Program-made: the position numbers and the translations under genes
Assembly (NCBI RefSeq): GCF_000169175.1
Contig: NZ_AAWS01000012.1
Location: 173,171 to 237,170, forward strand
Reading direction: 5' to 3'
DNA: 64,000 nucleotides
DNA from: Microscilla marina ATCC 23134
GTDB taxonomy: Bacteria > Bacteroidota > Bacteroidia > Cytophagales > Microscillaceae
In this document: one piece after another, positions 15,218 to 24,444 of the stretch
How the letters are laid out: each line of letters opens with the position of its first letter
How positions within the stretch are numbered: the stretch's first letter is position 1
Notes under the pieces: model-generated
Seen by the model: only the letters and a program-made list of their open reading frames with translations
The model's database searches: none
What the model was told of the DNA's origin: nothing

Positions 15218-16834
15218 ATGCAAATAATCGATTCTGCCATTTCATCGGTCACTGTGTTTGGCGACCGTGCCGAAGTAACCCGCACTGCCGATTTGAGCCT
15301 TGCTGCGGGCGAACACCTGCTTTTGTTTGACCGACTGCCCGAAAAAATAGAGCAAAAAAGTGTGCAAGTAAACGGCATAGGCAATGCGGTGCTGGCAAGT
15401 GTCAAGTTTAAAGTAGCCCATTATGAAGAAGTGCCCGACGAAGACAAAAAAGCACTCATGGATGAGCAACAAGTACTGGAAGACGAACTTGCCCATTTGC
15501 AAAATAAGAGCACCCGCCTGAGCAACGAAAAAAAGTTTATAGAGAACATTACGGTAAAACTGACCACCCCCATAGAAGATGATGTGCCCACGCTTGATCC
15601 TGCCGAATGGGACAAAATGTTTGCGTTTTATCAGCAAAAATCTGAGGCGTTGGATGAAGCAGTGCTTGCCAACGAAAAAGAGCAGCGTGTTTGGAAAAAC
15701 AAGATAAAAAAGATAGCACAACAGCTGCAGGACTTGCGCTATGACGACACCCGCACCAAAAACCAAGTAGAAGTAATTGTACAGATGAAGGCCGAGGGAA
15801 ATCTACAGCTCAACCTGTCGTACATTGTATACGGGGCGCAATGGAGCCCGTTTTATGACTTGAGGGTGTCGACCGAAGCCAAAAAAATGAACCTGACCTA
15901 CAATGCCTTGGTCACCCAAACCACGGGTGAAGAGTGGCAAGATGTGGCGCTGAAGCTCTCTACAGCCCAGCCGCAGGTAAGCGGGCGTCAACCCCAGCTA
16001 GAGCCTTGGCGGGTAGACGTGGGGGGACGCATTGCCAAAGAAGATTTACGCAATACCAGGTTTGAGGCAGTGGCAGACCTGGGGGTAAAGTCTGAGGTGG
16101 CAAGTATGGAAGAGGCAGAAGACGCCATGGATGGCTTTGGTGGAGGGGGCAATGAGCAAATGACTAAAGCCACCTCAGGGGTAGAGACTGGGGCTACTTC
16201 GGTGTTTTTTAGTATTGCCGGAAGGCACACCGTGAAGAGCGACAATACCGAACAGCAAGTAACAGTAATGATGGAAGACTTTGGGACAAAGTTTGAATAT
16301 TCGGCAGTACCCAAGCTGTCGTCGTATGCCTACTTGCGGGCAAAAGTGACCAACAACACCGACTATCCTTTTTTGGCGGGCACAACCAATGTTTTTTTGA
16401 ACAACAACTTTGTGGCAAATGCCTCGATGGACACGGTGGCGGCTACCGAAAGTTTTTGGACCTTTTTGGGCATAGACGAGGGCATTAAGGTAGAGCGTAA
16501 GTTTTTGAAAAAATACGAGAAAAAAGAAGGCAAACTCTTTGGTAAGAAAACCAAAAATGTGGTATATGAATATGAGTTGTTGGTACAGAATTATAAGAAA
16601 ACTACCGAAAAGATCACCCTCCGAGACCAGATTCCTATTTCGCACCACGACGAGATAAAAGTACATTTGCTACTGCCAGCGTATAAAGAAGACACCGACC
16701 AACTAAAAAAAGACAAGCTCAACCGTTTGCAATGGATGTATGAACTGCCGCCCGGCAAAGAAGAAAAAATTCCTTTTCACTTTGCCTTGGAGTACCCCCA
16801 CGATTTTAGCCTCACTGGTATAGAAGATATGTAA
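15218..16834 (+). CDS. MuiA-like DUF4140/DUF4139 protein, paralogue 1
   Basis: The start at 15218 (MQIIDSAISSVTVFGDRAEV) matches the openings of the next three genes; the frame is open 13 codons earlier. The 538-residue product has DUF4140 (about 1-95, VTVFGDRAEVTR, LLLFDRLPEKIEQKSVQVNG), a coiled coil (about 80-190), and DUF4139 from about 200 (LSYIVYGAQWSPFYDLRVST, LKLSTAQPQVSGRQP) to the C-terminus (IPFHFALEYPHDFSLTG). A Gly/Glu-rich linker (MDGFGGGG) interrupts the beta domains. The name MuiA derives from an Azotobacter protein affecting mucoidy; no enzyme activity is known. There is no signal peptide. It is the first of four tandem paralogues, with a 4-base gap to the next. Confidence 0.85.
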   Translation: MQIIDSAISSVTVFGDRAEVTRTADLSLAAGEHLLLFDRLPEKIEQKSVQVNGIGNAVLASVKFKVAHYEEVPDEDKKALMDEQQVLEDELAHLQNKSTRLSNEKKFIENITVKLTTPIEDDVPTLDPAEWDKMFAFYQQKSEALDEAVLANEKEQRVWKNKIKKIAQQLQDLRYDDTRTKNQVEVIVQMKAEGNLQLNLSYIVYGAQWSPFYDLRVSTEAKKMNLTYNALVTQTTGEEWQDVALKLSTAQPQVSGRQPQLEPWRVDVGGRIAKEDLRNTRFEAVADLGVKSEVASMEEAEDAMDGFGGGGNEQMTKATSGVETGATSVFFSIAGRHTVKSDNTEQQVTVMMEDFGTKFEYSAVPKLSSYAYLRAKVTNNTDYPFLAGTTNVFLNNNFVANASMDTVAATESFWTFLGIDEGIKVERKFLKKYEKKEGKLFGKKTKNVVYEYELLVQNYKKTTEKITLRDQIPISHHDEIKVHLLLPAYKEDTDQLKKDKLNRLQWMYELPPGKEEKIPFHFALEYPHDFSLTGIEDM

Positions 16835-16838
16835 GCGC

Positions 16839-18599
16839 ATGAAAGATACAACTCAAGTCATTGACTCAAAGGTGGTAACAGTCACGGTGTTTCAAGACCG
16901 CGCTGAAGTGACCCGCGAAGCAAATGTAACCCTGAAACAAGGTGAGCATATTTTGGTGTTTGACCAATTGCCCGATAGCATAGAAGAAAAGAGTGTGCAG
17001 GTAAGCGGTAAGGGTACCCAAGCCATGCTTACTCAGGTGAAGTTTTTGACCGAATATTATGAGCACTCTCTCGATGAAGATGTACAGGCATTGGAGGATA
17101 AAAAACAAGGATTGATAGCGCAGGGCAGAAGGCTACAAAATGAGCAACAACGTTTGCAAGGGCAACAGCGGTTTTTGCAAGGAATGGTAGACCGCGTGAC
17201 CAAGCCCACCAAAGGACAACGCAAAAGCACCCCGCAAGACTGGTTGAAAATGCTGGAGTATTATGGGCAAAAACAAGCCAATGTAGACGAGGCTTTGCTG
17301 AAGGTAAAACAGCAAGTGCGTCAAAATACCCAAGCATTGGACAAGCTCGAAAAAGAAACCATACATTTTTTTACTCAACCACAAAAAGCCCGCAAAAAAG
17401 TAGAGGTGCAAGTAAGTGTCGCCGAAGAAGGTACCTTACAGCTGTTATTAAGCTATGTGGTGCAAGGGGCAAGTTGGGAGCCCTACTATGACTTAAGGGT
17501 GTCTACCAAAGCTGAAACCTTAGAGCTCATGTACAAGGCGGTGATTAGGCAAAACACTGCAGAACCTTGGTACGATGCTGCCTTGCGTTTGTCTACGGCA
17601 CGCCCCCACATAGGCGGACGCCAACCTGAGCTCAAAGCGTGGCGAATTCAACAACACAACCCGGTAACTGCACAACAAGTGCGTGATCGTTTGAAGGCAA
17701 CTATAAAGGGCGTATCGGGCGGCGCAGTGAAGGCAATGAAAAAGGCAAAAAGACCAGCAGTGACGAGTATGCCCAAGCCAGCAAAAGATGTAGACGAAAA
17801 AGAGCGGGGAATAATGATAGCTGGGGCAGTGTATGATGAGTCGAACATTGACCAATTTTTGGAACGAGACGAAAAACGCAAGATGGAAGAAGCGCAGAAA
17901 ATAGTAGACAATAAACCGACTCCCCCTCCAAATATAGATAGAGGAGGGGCAAAAGTAGAGACAGGGGGGACAGCAGTATTTTTTGAAATAGAGGGCACCC
18001 ATACGGTCAAAAATGATGATACAGAGCATCAAGTCACCATTTTGCAAGACACCTTCTCGGCTCACTTGCAATATTCGGCTGTGCCCAAGTTATCGGCGCA
18101 TACCTATTTGCGGGCACGCACCACCAACCATACCGAATACCCTTTGTTGGCGGGGAGTACCAATGTTTTTTTGGACAACAATTTTGTCGCGAATGCTTCT
18201 ATTGATACTATAGCTCCCTCAGAGGAGTTTTGGACTTTCTTAGGCACCGATGAAGGAGTGAAGGTAGCCCGCAAGTTTTTGAAAAAATATGAAAAACAAG
18301 CAGGAAGCCTTTTTAGTAAAAAGCATAGAAACCTGGTGTATGAGTATGTCATGGAGGTAAAAAACTTTAAACCAAGGGCAATAGAACTCATCATCAAAGA
18401 TCAGTTGCCCGCGTCGCAAAACGAGGAGGTAAAAGTAGAACTCTTAAAACCAATGTATACTGAAGATACTGATGAGCTAAAGGTAGATAAGCTCAAGGCA
18501 ATAGAGTGGGCATATACGCTTGAATCAGGCAAAAGCCTGCAAATTCCTTTTGAGTTTGCCATTACTTACCCCGCTAATGTGTGGTTAACGGGAATGTAG
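16839..18599 (+). CDS. MuiA-like DUF4140/DUF4139 protein, paralogue 2
   Basis: A 586-residue paralogue starting 4 bases after the previous stop, so translation is probably coupled. It has DUF4140 (VTVFQDRAEVTREANVTL, LVFDQLPDSIEEKSVQVSG), a long Gln-rich coiled coil (LQNEQQRLQGQQRFLQGMV) and DUF4139 (LSYVVQGASWEPYYDLRVST, LRLSTARPHIGGRQPE). It has the longest linker of the four: a basic KAMKKAKRP stretch, then ERGIMIAGAVYDESN, a charged coil and TPPPPNID-like prolines before GGTAVFFEIEGTHTVKNDD. The linker's beta-like segment may be a vestigial regulatory domain. The function is unknown. Confidence 0.85.
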   Translation: MKDTTQVIDSKVVTVTVFQDRAEVTREANVTLKQGEHILVFDQLPDSIEEKSVQVSGKGTQAMLTQVKFLTEYYEHSLDEDVQALEDKKQGLIAQGRRLQNEQQRLQGQQRFLQGMVDRVTKPTKGQRKSTPQDWLKMLEYYGQKQANVDEALLKVKQQVRQNTQALDKLEKETIHFFTQPQKARKKVEVQVSVAEEGTLQLLLSYVVQGASWEPYYDLRVSTKAETLELMYKAVIRQNTAEPWYDAALRLSTARPHIGGRQPELKAWRIQQHNPVTAQQVRDRLKATIKGVSGGAVKAMKKAKRPAVTSMPKPAKDVDEKERGIMIAGAVYDESNIDQFLERDEKRKMEEAQKIVDNKPTPPPNIDRGGAKVETGGTAVFFEIEGTHTVKNDDTEHQVTILQDTFSAHLQYSAVPKLSAHTYLRARTTNHTEYPLLAGSTNVFLDNNFVANASIDTIAPSEEFWTFLGTDEGVKVARKFLKKYEKQAGSLFSKKHRNLVYEYVMEVKNFKPRAIELIIKDQLPASQNEEVKVELLKPMYTEDTDELKVDKLKAIEWAYTLESGKSLQIPFEFAITYPANVWLTGM

Positions 18600-18651
18600 A
18601 AGTTATGCCTGTCCAAACTCCAATAACTAAACCCTCATAACTTAAAAGAAA

Positions 18652-20370
18652 ATGAAAACCTTAGAATCAAAAATTACCGATGTAACCGTGTTTAAAGGCA
18701 GGGCAGAAGTGACCCGTGAAACCACCATAAAGCTAGAGGCGGGAGCGCATGACTTGGTGTTTGTTGATTTGCCCAACGAAATAGACGAAGACAGCATACA
18801 GGTAAAAGGCGAAAATGGGGTCAAACTCAGCAATATTAGTTTGAAGCATATAAAGGGTAAGGTAGATGAGGTAGAAATTCAACGTTTGAATGGGCTTATG
18901 GCAGAGGCAAAGCAAAAGGTCGCAATTGCCCAAGAAGAAGTAAACAGGCTAGAGGAGGACAAAAATTTATTGAACAGCCTATTAGACAAATTTACCCATA
19001 GAGAGAGTAAACATTCTAGTGCTGAGATAGCTCCCGAAAAATGGACAGAAATGTTGGAGTTTTATCAGCAAAGAAGTAAAAAACTAGATGGTTTGTTGCG
19101 TAGCGCCAACAAAACGTTAACGGCAGAAGATGACGCGCTTGGTGGTTTGTATAGAGTCTATAATAACTGTAATGATGAACGTTATAAAACAACCCAGCAA
19201 GTAGAGCTTAGTATCCAGACCTTGCAAGAGGGGGGCGTAAAACTTTGGTTGTCGTATGTAGTACTCAATGTAAACTGGACGCCCAACTATGAGATAAGGC
19301 TCGACACCAAAGAGCGTATAATGCACATAGTATACAGGGCAGTGATCAAGCAAGACACGAGTGAGGTGTGGAACGATGTAAACCTGAGAATATCGACCGC
19401 CATTCCGGGGCTTAAGGGCAAACACCCCGACCTAAAACCTTGGAGGATAGGTAAGGAGGGGGGAGCTTCTTTTGGGCAAAGCACGGGAGGAGAACGCATT
19501 GTATACCGTAGTTTGGATGAGCTGAGTATGAGCGAAAAGGATAAGTTGATTCTTGAGGCGCAGAACATGTCGGAGCAACTGCGGGCACAAGAAGAGGCAA
19601 TGAGGCAAAACCTAGAAGAACTCATGACTACTCAACAAGAAATGGAACGGCAACAACAGAAACTGAAGGGTCTACAAAATGATACCTGGCAAGAAGAAGA
19701 GAAACTGTCGGAAGCAGAAGTAAAAGCAGAAGCTACCTCGGCAGTATTTGACATTAAAGCCCGCCACACCATTGCCAACAACAACGAAGCCCATAAAGTG
19801 ACCATTACCACTGCCGATTTTCCTGTGGGGTTTCGCTACTCTACTGTGCCCAAGCTTTCGCCCTATGCTTACTTGAAAGTAAAAACCAAAAACACCACTG
19901 CTTTTCCGTTTTTGCGGGGCAGGGCGCACATTTTCTTAGACAACAATTTTGTGGCAAATATAAAAATGTTGGGGGTGGCGCCCAAAGAAGATTTTTGGAC
20001 GTTTTTTGGGGTAGACCAAAGCCTGAAAATCTTTCACAAGTTTTTGCGTAAGTATGAAAAAAAGACAGGCAATGTTTTTGGCAAAAAAATGCATACCTTG
20101 ACCTATGAGTATGAAATAGAGGTGAAAAATCATAAACACACTGCCGAAGAAATCATTGTATGGGATCAATTGCCCATTTCGGGCGATGAGGCGGTCAAAG
20201 TACATTTATTGCAGCCCAACCCCAAAGACAAGGAGGTTGCCATTAAGTTTCACCAAACCGACTACCATTACATTCAATGGCATACCAGCCTTAAGCCAGG
20301 GGCTACAGTCACTATTCCTTTTAGCTTTGCGATAGAATACCCCGAAGGAGTAGAGGTAGAAGGGCTTTAA
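18652..20370 (+). CDS. MuiA-like DUF4140/DUF4139 protein, paralogue 3
   Basis: A 572-residue paralogue, the most divergent of the set. DUF4140 has VTVFKGRAEVTRETTIKL, and DUF4139 begins near LWLSYVVLNVNWTPNYEIRL. It lacks the GRQP motif (GLKGKHPDLKPWRI instead). Its linker is a predicted coiled coil of about 55 residues (EKDKLILEAQNMSEQLRAQE and onward, rich in E/Q/M) rather than the Gly- or Pro-rich linkers of the others. The end is IPFSFAIEYPEGVEVEGL. Two coiled coils in one protein suggest a scaffold in a hetero-oligomer with its paralogues, which is inference. Confidence 0.84.
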   Translation: MKTLESKITDVTVFKGRAEVTRETTIKLEAGAHDLVFVDLPNEIDEDSIQVKGENGVKLSNISLKHIKGKVDEVEIQRLNGLMAEAKQKVAIAQEEVNRLEEDKNLLNSLLDKFTHRESKHSSAEIAPEKWTEMLEFYQQRSKKLDGLLRSANKTLTAEDDALGGLYRVYNNCNDERYKTTQQVELSIQTLQEGGVKLWLSYVVLNVNWTPNYEIRLDTKERIMHIVYRAVIKQDTSEVWNDVNLRISTAIPGLKGKHPDLKPWRIGKEGGASFGQSTGGERIVYRSLDELSMSEKDKLILEAQNMSEQLRAQEEAMRQNLEELMTTQQEMERQQQKLKGLQNDTWQEEEKLSEAEVKAEATSAVFDIKARHTIANNNEAHKVTITTADFPVGFRYSTVPKLSPYAYLKVKTKNTTAFPFLRGRAHIFLDNNFVANIKMLGVAPKEDFWTFFGVDQSLKIFHKFLRKYEKKTGNVFGKKMHTLTYEYEIEVKNHKHTAEEIIVWDQLPISGDEAVKVHLLQPNPKDKEVAIKFHQTDYHYIQWHTSLKPGATVTIPFSFAIEYPEGVEVEGL

Positions 20371-20466
20371 ATTTTTATGGTTAAATGGTTCATAAAGCGT
20401 TGCTGCTGCTGCTGCTACTGCTATAGCTACCTTTTGTAATAACTAATCACTGACAACTAACTAAAA

Positions 20467-22086
20467 ATGAAAACCTTAACATCAAAAATTACCAATGTTA
20501 CTGTATTTAAAGATCGGGCTGAGGTAACCAGACAAGCCAGTGTAGAAGGGCTGGCGGCTGGCGAATACCAAATGGTGTTTGACAAATTGCCCAAAAATAT
20601 AGATCAAAATAGCATACAAGTCAATGGCAAAGGCAATGCTACCCTGACAAACGTAAAGTTTGAAACGGTGCACTATGAAGAAACCCCCGACCTGGACAGA
20701 AAAACCTTGTATGAAGAGCAGCAAAACATTCAGGATGAATTACGTTTGTTGGATGATGAACTGAACCGTTTGCGTAAAGAAAAGGAATTTGTAGACGGGG
20801 TAGGCAAGAAACTCATCACCCCGGCTACTACCGAAACTACTCTAGAGCTTGATCCGCAAAAATGGGCAAATATGCTGGCCTATTTCAAAACAGAGTTAGC
20901 CACCGTAGACAAGGCGATCTTTGGGGTAGAAAAAAATAAAAGAAGTTGGGAAAATAAACTCAATCGGATCAATCACCAGCTTCAGCAGATGGGGCAAGGC
21001 AAGCGCCTAAGTAAAAACCAGGTCACTGTATGGGTAGAAGCTACTCAAGAAACCAGCCTTGCGCTTGAGCTGTCTTATGTAGTATACAATGCCAGTTGGC
21101 GTCCGGTGTACGACTTGCGTGTATCTACTCAAGACAAACGTATGCACATTACCTACAATGCTATAGTAGAACAAAACACGGGTGAAAACTGGAACGATAC
21201 TCTACTTAAACTTTCTACCGCCCAACCCCAGATAAGCGGGCAACAACCCAGCTTGTCGCCCTGGCGCATCAACTTGTTTGTGCCCAAGCCACCCCCGGCA
21301 CCAGCTCCTGGCGCAGCAAGGGGCATGTCAAATATGATAGAAGCCCCCATGGCACAAATGTACACATCAGAGCTTGATACAGGGGCATTGATGGATGAGC
21401 TGGAAGAAGAAATGGTGATGGCAAAACCTACTTCCGCCGTAGAAACCGGGGCAACTTCAGTGTTTTTTAGCGTGTCGGGCAAGCATACTGTCAAGAGCGA
21501 CGGTACCGAACATCGGGTAACCATTATGATCGAAGATTTTTCGGCACATTTTCGCTATTCTACTGTGCCCAAGCTTTCTCCTTATGCTTACCTCAAAGCC
21601 AAAGTGCGCAACGAAACAGCTTACCCTTTTCTGGCAGGCAGTGCCAACGTGTTTTTAGACAACAACTTTGTGTCTACCACTAATATGGAGGCAGTAGCAC
21701 CTACCGAGGAGTTTTGGACGTTTTTGGGCATAGATCAAGGTTTTAAGATTGAACACAAGTTTTTGAAAAAATATGAAAAGCAGGAGGGAGGTATTTTTAG
21801 CAAAAAAACTCAAAACATTGTGTATGAGTATTTGATAGAAATAAAAAACAACAAAACCACTCAGGAGGAAATCGTAGTGTGGGATCAGTTGCCTATATCG
21901 GGCAATGATGAAATAAAAGTACACTTGCTAGAGCCTACCTACAAAGAAGACAGCGACAAGGTAAAGAAAAACGAGTATGAATACATTGAGTGGTTTTTTA
22001 AACCTGGTCCTGGCGAAGCGTTGAGCATTCCCTTTAAGTTTGCGGTAGAATACCCACGCGATAAACAAGTAGATGGTTTGGTGTAA
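20467..22086 (+). CDS. MuiA-like DUF4140/DUF4139 protein, paralogue 4
   Basis: A 539-residue paralogue closest to number 1. It has DUF4140 (VTVFKDRAEVTRQASVEGL), a coiled coil (ELRLLDDELNRLRKEKEFV) and DUF4139 (LSYVVYNASWRPVYDLRVST, LKLSTAQPQISGQQP). The linker is Pro/Ala-rich (PKPPPAPAPGAARG) followed by an acidic ELEEEM segment, then ETGATSVFFSVSGKHTVKSD and FAVEYPRDKQVDGLV. The 97 bases before it contain a short (GCT)5 run and no terminator. It is followed after 11 bases by a membrane-anchored propeller gene, so all five genes probably form one transcript. Confidence 0.85.
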   Translation: MKTLTSKITNVTVFKDRAEVTRQASVEGLAAGEYQMVFDKLPKNIDQNSIQVNGKGNATLTNVKFETVHYEETPDLDRKTLYEEQQNIQDELRLLDDELNRLRKEKEFVDGVGKKLITPATTETTLELDPQKWANMLAYFKTELATVDKAIFGVEKNKRSWENKLNRINHQLQQMGQGKRLSKNQVTVWVEATQETSLALELSYVVYNASWRPVYDLRVSTQDKRMHITYNAIVEQNTGENWNDTLLKLSTAQPQISGQQPSLSPWRINLFVPKPPPAPAPGAARGMSNMIEAPMAQMYTSELDTGALMDELEEEMVMAKPTSAVETGATSVFFSVSGKHTVKSDGTEHRVTIMIEDFSAHFRYSTVPKLSPYAYLKAKVRNETAYPFLAGSANVFLDNNFVSTTNMEAVAPTEEFWTFLGIDQGFKIEHKFLKKYEKQEGGIFSKKTQNIVYEYLIEIKNNKTTQEEIVVWDQLPISGNDEIKVHLLEPTYKEDSDKVKKNEYEYIEWFFKPGPGEALSIPFKFAVEYPRDKQVDGLV

Positions 22087-22097
22087 ACAAAAGAAAC

Positions 22098-23204
22098 ATG
22101 CTTGGACAAATCTTATTGCATTGGTTTGATTTTTTTTATGACCTCCCCATCATTGTATACATCGCCTTATTGGTGGGTTGGGTATTTTTTCTGCAATACC
22201 TGGTGCGTTTTATCAAACAAAATTGGATAGGTGTATTGGTGGTATTGTTAGGGGTAGCCGTACCCCTTTTTCTTATTTTAATTAAATCTTGGTGGGGCTT
22301 GGGCTACTTGCATGAGCAAGGCGTCACGTATGTAGGGGTGTCGGGCAAATACCTGGCTTTGAGCGACCATTATGCTACCTACAGCAAAGGAGGTAAACGG
22401 GCTGACCACCGTCGTTTGTATCTGGTGAACACTCAAACAGGAGAGGTGTTGTTCAGATCGTCTATCAAGGGCAAGGTAACCAATCTCACTTGGGAAGATG
22501 ATAAACTGCTGATGCAAGCAGGAACCAATAGCCGTTTTTTTTCACTCAAAGGTACCTCTAAAAAAGCATTTAAAAAGCCCAACCTCAAAAATTTGCCTGA
22601 ACTAAAAAGTGGCATCTATAAACAAGGTTATAATGCCAGTACTGACCAAGTGTGGGTGATTAACAAAAAAGGTGAAAAGTTTTTTTATAATGCTCAAACC
22701 CTGCAAAGAGAACCTAAAAATACGCTCAAGGTCAAGAAAACAACCCAGACTTTGAAGGCTTTTCAGCCAATCAAAAACTTGTTCAAAACGAAGTATGGGG
22801 CAGTCAAAAATAAAAAATACTATGATCGTCGAGCGTATTGTCCGGTAAGTTTTTTTGGTAACCGTCGTTCAAACATCAGAAAGCGCTTGTACATTGCCCG
22901 CCAACCCATAAATAAGTATTTTGTGTATGGGCGTTTGCGGTATTGTTTGCCTGCTCAAAACTTTGCCCTCATTAGTAGTTATCAAACCACCGATAAAAAG
23001 AAAACCGTGTTAACGGCAATCAACACAAATACTGGCGAAACCTTGTGGGAACAAACCCCCGCTCAGTTGGCAGGAGCCAAAAACAAGGCAAAGGTATATT
23101 ATTTTATCCCAGTAGAGGGTAACGAAAGTGTTGTGTTGGTAGGTGAATACTTGCTAAGGTTGCAAACCAACACAGGGAAGGTAATTTGGAAAACCCGTTT
23201 GTAA
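22098..23204 (+). CDS. Membrane-anchored PQQ-like beta-propeller protein
   Basis: The 368-residue protein has two N-terminal membrane helices (about 15-38 and 42-68). A large domain with repeats of the PQQ/WD type follows: RRLYLVNTQTGEVLFRSSIKG, KKTVLTAINTNTGETLWEQT and LVGEYLLRLQTNTGKVIWKTRL. These match the (L/V)(D/N)xxTGxxxW blade signature. It resembles integral membrane relatives of PA2928-like proteins; no enzymatic residues are seen. It begins 11 bases after the fourth MuiA-like gene, so it may anchor or partner the MuiA-like proteins at the inner membrane, which is inference from context only. Confidence 0.75.
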   Translation: MLGQILLHWFDFFYDLPIIVYIALLVGWVFFLQYLVRFIKQNWIGVLVVLLGVAVPLFLILIKSWWGLGYLHEQGVTYVGVSGKYLALSDHYATYSKGGKRADHRRLYLVNTQTGEVLFRSSIKGKVTNLTWEDDKLLMQAGTNSRFFSLKGTSKKAFKKPNLKNLPELKSGIYKQGYNASTDQVWVINKKGEKFFYNAQTLQREPKNTLKVKKTTQTLKAFQPIKNLFKTKYGAVKNKKYYDRRAYCPVSFFGNRRSNIRKRLYIARQPINKYFVYGRLRYCLPAQNFALISSYQTTDKKKTVLTAINTNTGETLWEQTPAQLAGAKNKAKVYYFIPVEGNESVVLVGEYLLRLQTNTGKVIWKTRL

Positions 23205-23208
23205 TAAA

Positions 23209-23239
23209 CCTCAAGTCAAGCAATTTGCTTGGCTTGAGG
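23209..23239. terminator. Hairpin ending the MuiA operon
   Basis: CCTCAAGTCAAGCAA pairs with TTGCTTGGCTTGAGG, with one mismatch and almost no loop. It lies 4 bases after the propeller gene stop and before the convergent lipoprotein gene. The T tail is weak, so it may be a transcript-end stabiliser. Confidence 0.7.
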
Positions 23240-23272
23240 AATGTGGGCACTGCTTGTTTCTAATCACTCAAC

Positions 23273-24040
23273 CTACTTCTCCACCAATTTAAATGTATTA
23301 TCTGCTACATTGTATTGTAGTTCGGCCATCAATATTTTAAACTCTTTCTTGTTGTTGTTTTGAGTATTTTCCTTGGCAAGCCCCATTTTTATGGTAGTGC
23401 CGTTTAGGGGCAATATAGTCCAGTAGCCATTGCCAGGGTAGCTGTATTCTTTGTCGCTTTTGCTTTTTTCGTAGCCCAGCTTTTGCAGCCTTTCTTGTTC
23501 TTTTACTGGAAACACCTTTTCAGTCACGTTTTTCAAAGTTTCGCCCTCTAGTTCATAAAAAGTAATGGTGCCTGAAAAACAAATAGGTCCACAGCCGTGG
23601 TTCAATACTCCCAAAGTAGTTTTACCATTTTTAGCTGCCCATAGTGTCATTGTATTATAACCTGTAATGCCGCTTCTCATCAAGTCTATTTTTAAAAATC
23701 CATTGGCAATATCCTTGACCGAAACCTCAGGTTCTTGCGCCTTTTGCCCCGATTGTTTTTCCAGGTCGGCTTTAAAAGATTTGACCCATATTTTGTAATA
23801 ATCCTCTATATTGGTGCTCAATTTGGCTACCGGTTTTTGCTCCCCTTCCGATTCCTTACCATCGCCAGCATTGTTGTTACTACTTTCATTGGTAGTAGTG
23901 GTCGTTTTGCTGGTTGTATCGGTATTGTCTGCCGAGTCGGTGTTGTTGTCTTTGGCACCTCCACCACAAGCCGTAAGACAAGCAAGCAAACAAGCAATAA
24001 ATGCCAAACCAAGGGCACGAGTGTTGAATAGATATTTCAT
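23273..24040 (-). CDS. Uncharacterised lipoprotein
   Basis: A 255-residue protein with a lipoprotein signal (LAFIACLLACLTACGGG; the lipobox LTAC puts the acylated Cys at residue 25). A Thr/Ser/Asn/Asp-rich flexible tether of about 45 residues follows, then a globular domain. The domain contains YNTMTLWAAKNGKTTLGVLN and a paired-Cys HGCGPICFSGTITFYELEG segment. No family is recognised. It is probably exported to the outer membrane. It is convergent with the MuiA operon and otherwise unlinked. Confidence 0.75.
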   Translation of the reverse strand: MKYLFNTRALGLAFIACLLACLTACGGGAKDNNTDSADNTDTTSKTTTTTNESSNNNAGDGKESEGEQKPVAKLSTNIEDYYKIWVKSFKADLEKQSGQKAQEPEVSVKDIANGFLKIDLMRSGITGYNTMTLWAAKNGKTTLGVLNHGCGPICFSGTITFYELEGETLKNVTEKVFPVKEQERLQKLGYEKSKSDKEYSYPGNGYWTILPLNGTTIKMGLAKENTQNNNKKEFKILMAELQYNVADNTFKLVEK

Positions 24041-24444
24041 TGTTTTTTTTAGTTAGATGAATCAATAGTCGACAGCAATCCATCCACTGTCCACAGGCAC
24101 TAGACTTTATTTTTTTGGCTGAGGAAGGTGAAAAAAGCGGCGATTTATTGACGAATTGAACATTCCTCAAAATGCAAATTTATATCGAAAGGGGCAAGCC
24201 GTAGTTTATGAAAGTGGAGTTTGAGTTTATGAATGGAATGTATGAGGTCAAGAAAATAAAAAAACACCGATCAGCTACAAGCCAAAGGGTGTTTGTTGAT
24301 CTATCCATTTATAATTGGTATTCTTGCTTCAGGTATCGAACTTTGGGCAACAAGCGACAAGCTTACTTTGCTGTTGAAGTGTTCAGGTTCATCGTGTTAA
24401 ACTATTGGTAAAAGGCACTACTTGTCAGACTTGTTGCCCAAAGC
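24041..24444. other. Intergenic gap, nothing recognised
   Basis: This 404-base gap carries a 67-codon forward frame at 24208 with no family resemblance. It also has a short AACAAGCGACAAGCTT stretch around 24349, reminiscent of the GCGACTTGTCGC repeat core. No reliable feature is seen. Confidence 0.4.

Noticed and set aside
16834..16839. Possible frameshift splitting one large gene into MuiA paralogues 1 and 2
   Set aside because: Each product has its own complete DUF4140 start and DUF4139 end, so they are separate genes with a 4-base gap.
20402..20422. GCT trinucleotide run between MuiA paralogues 3 and 4
   Set aside because: It has only five perfect units plus one after an ACT, is non-coding, and is too short to argue for phase variation.
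24208..24411. 67-codon forward frame in the gap after the lipoprotein gene
   Set aside because: It has no family resemblance, odd composition and no operon context; probably chance.
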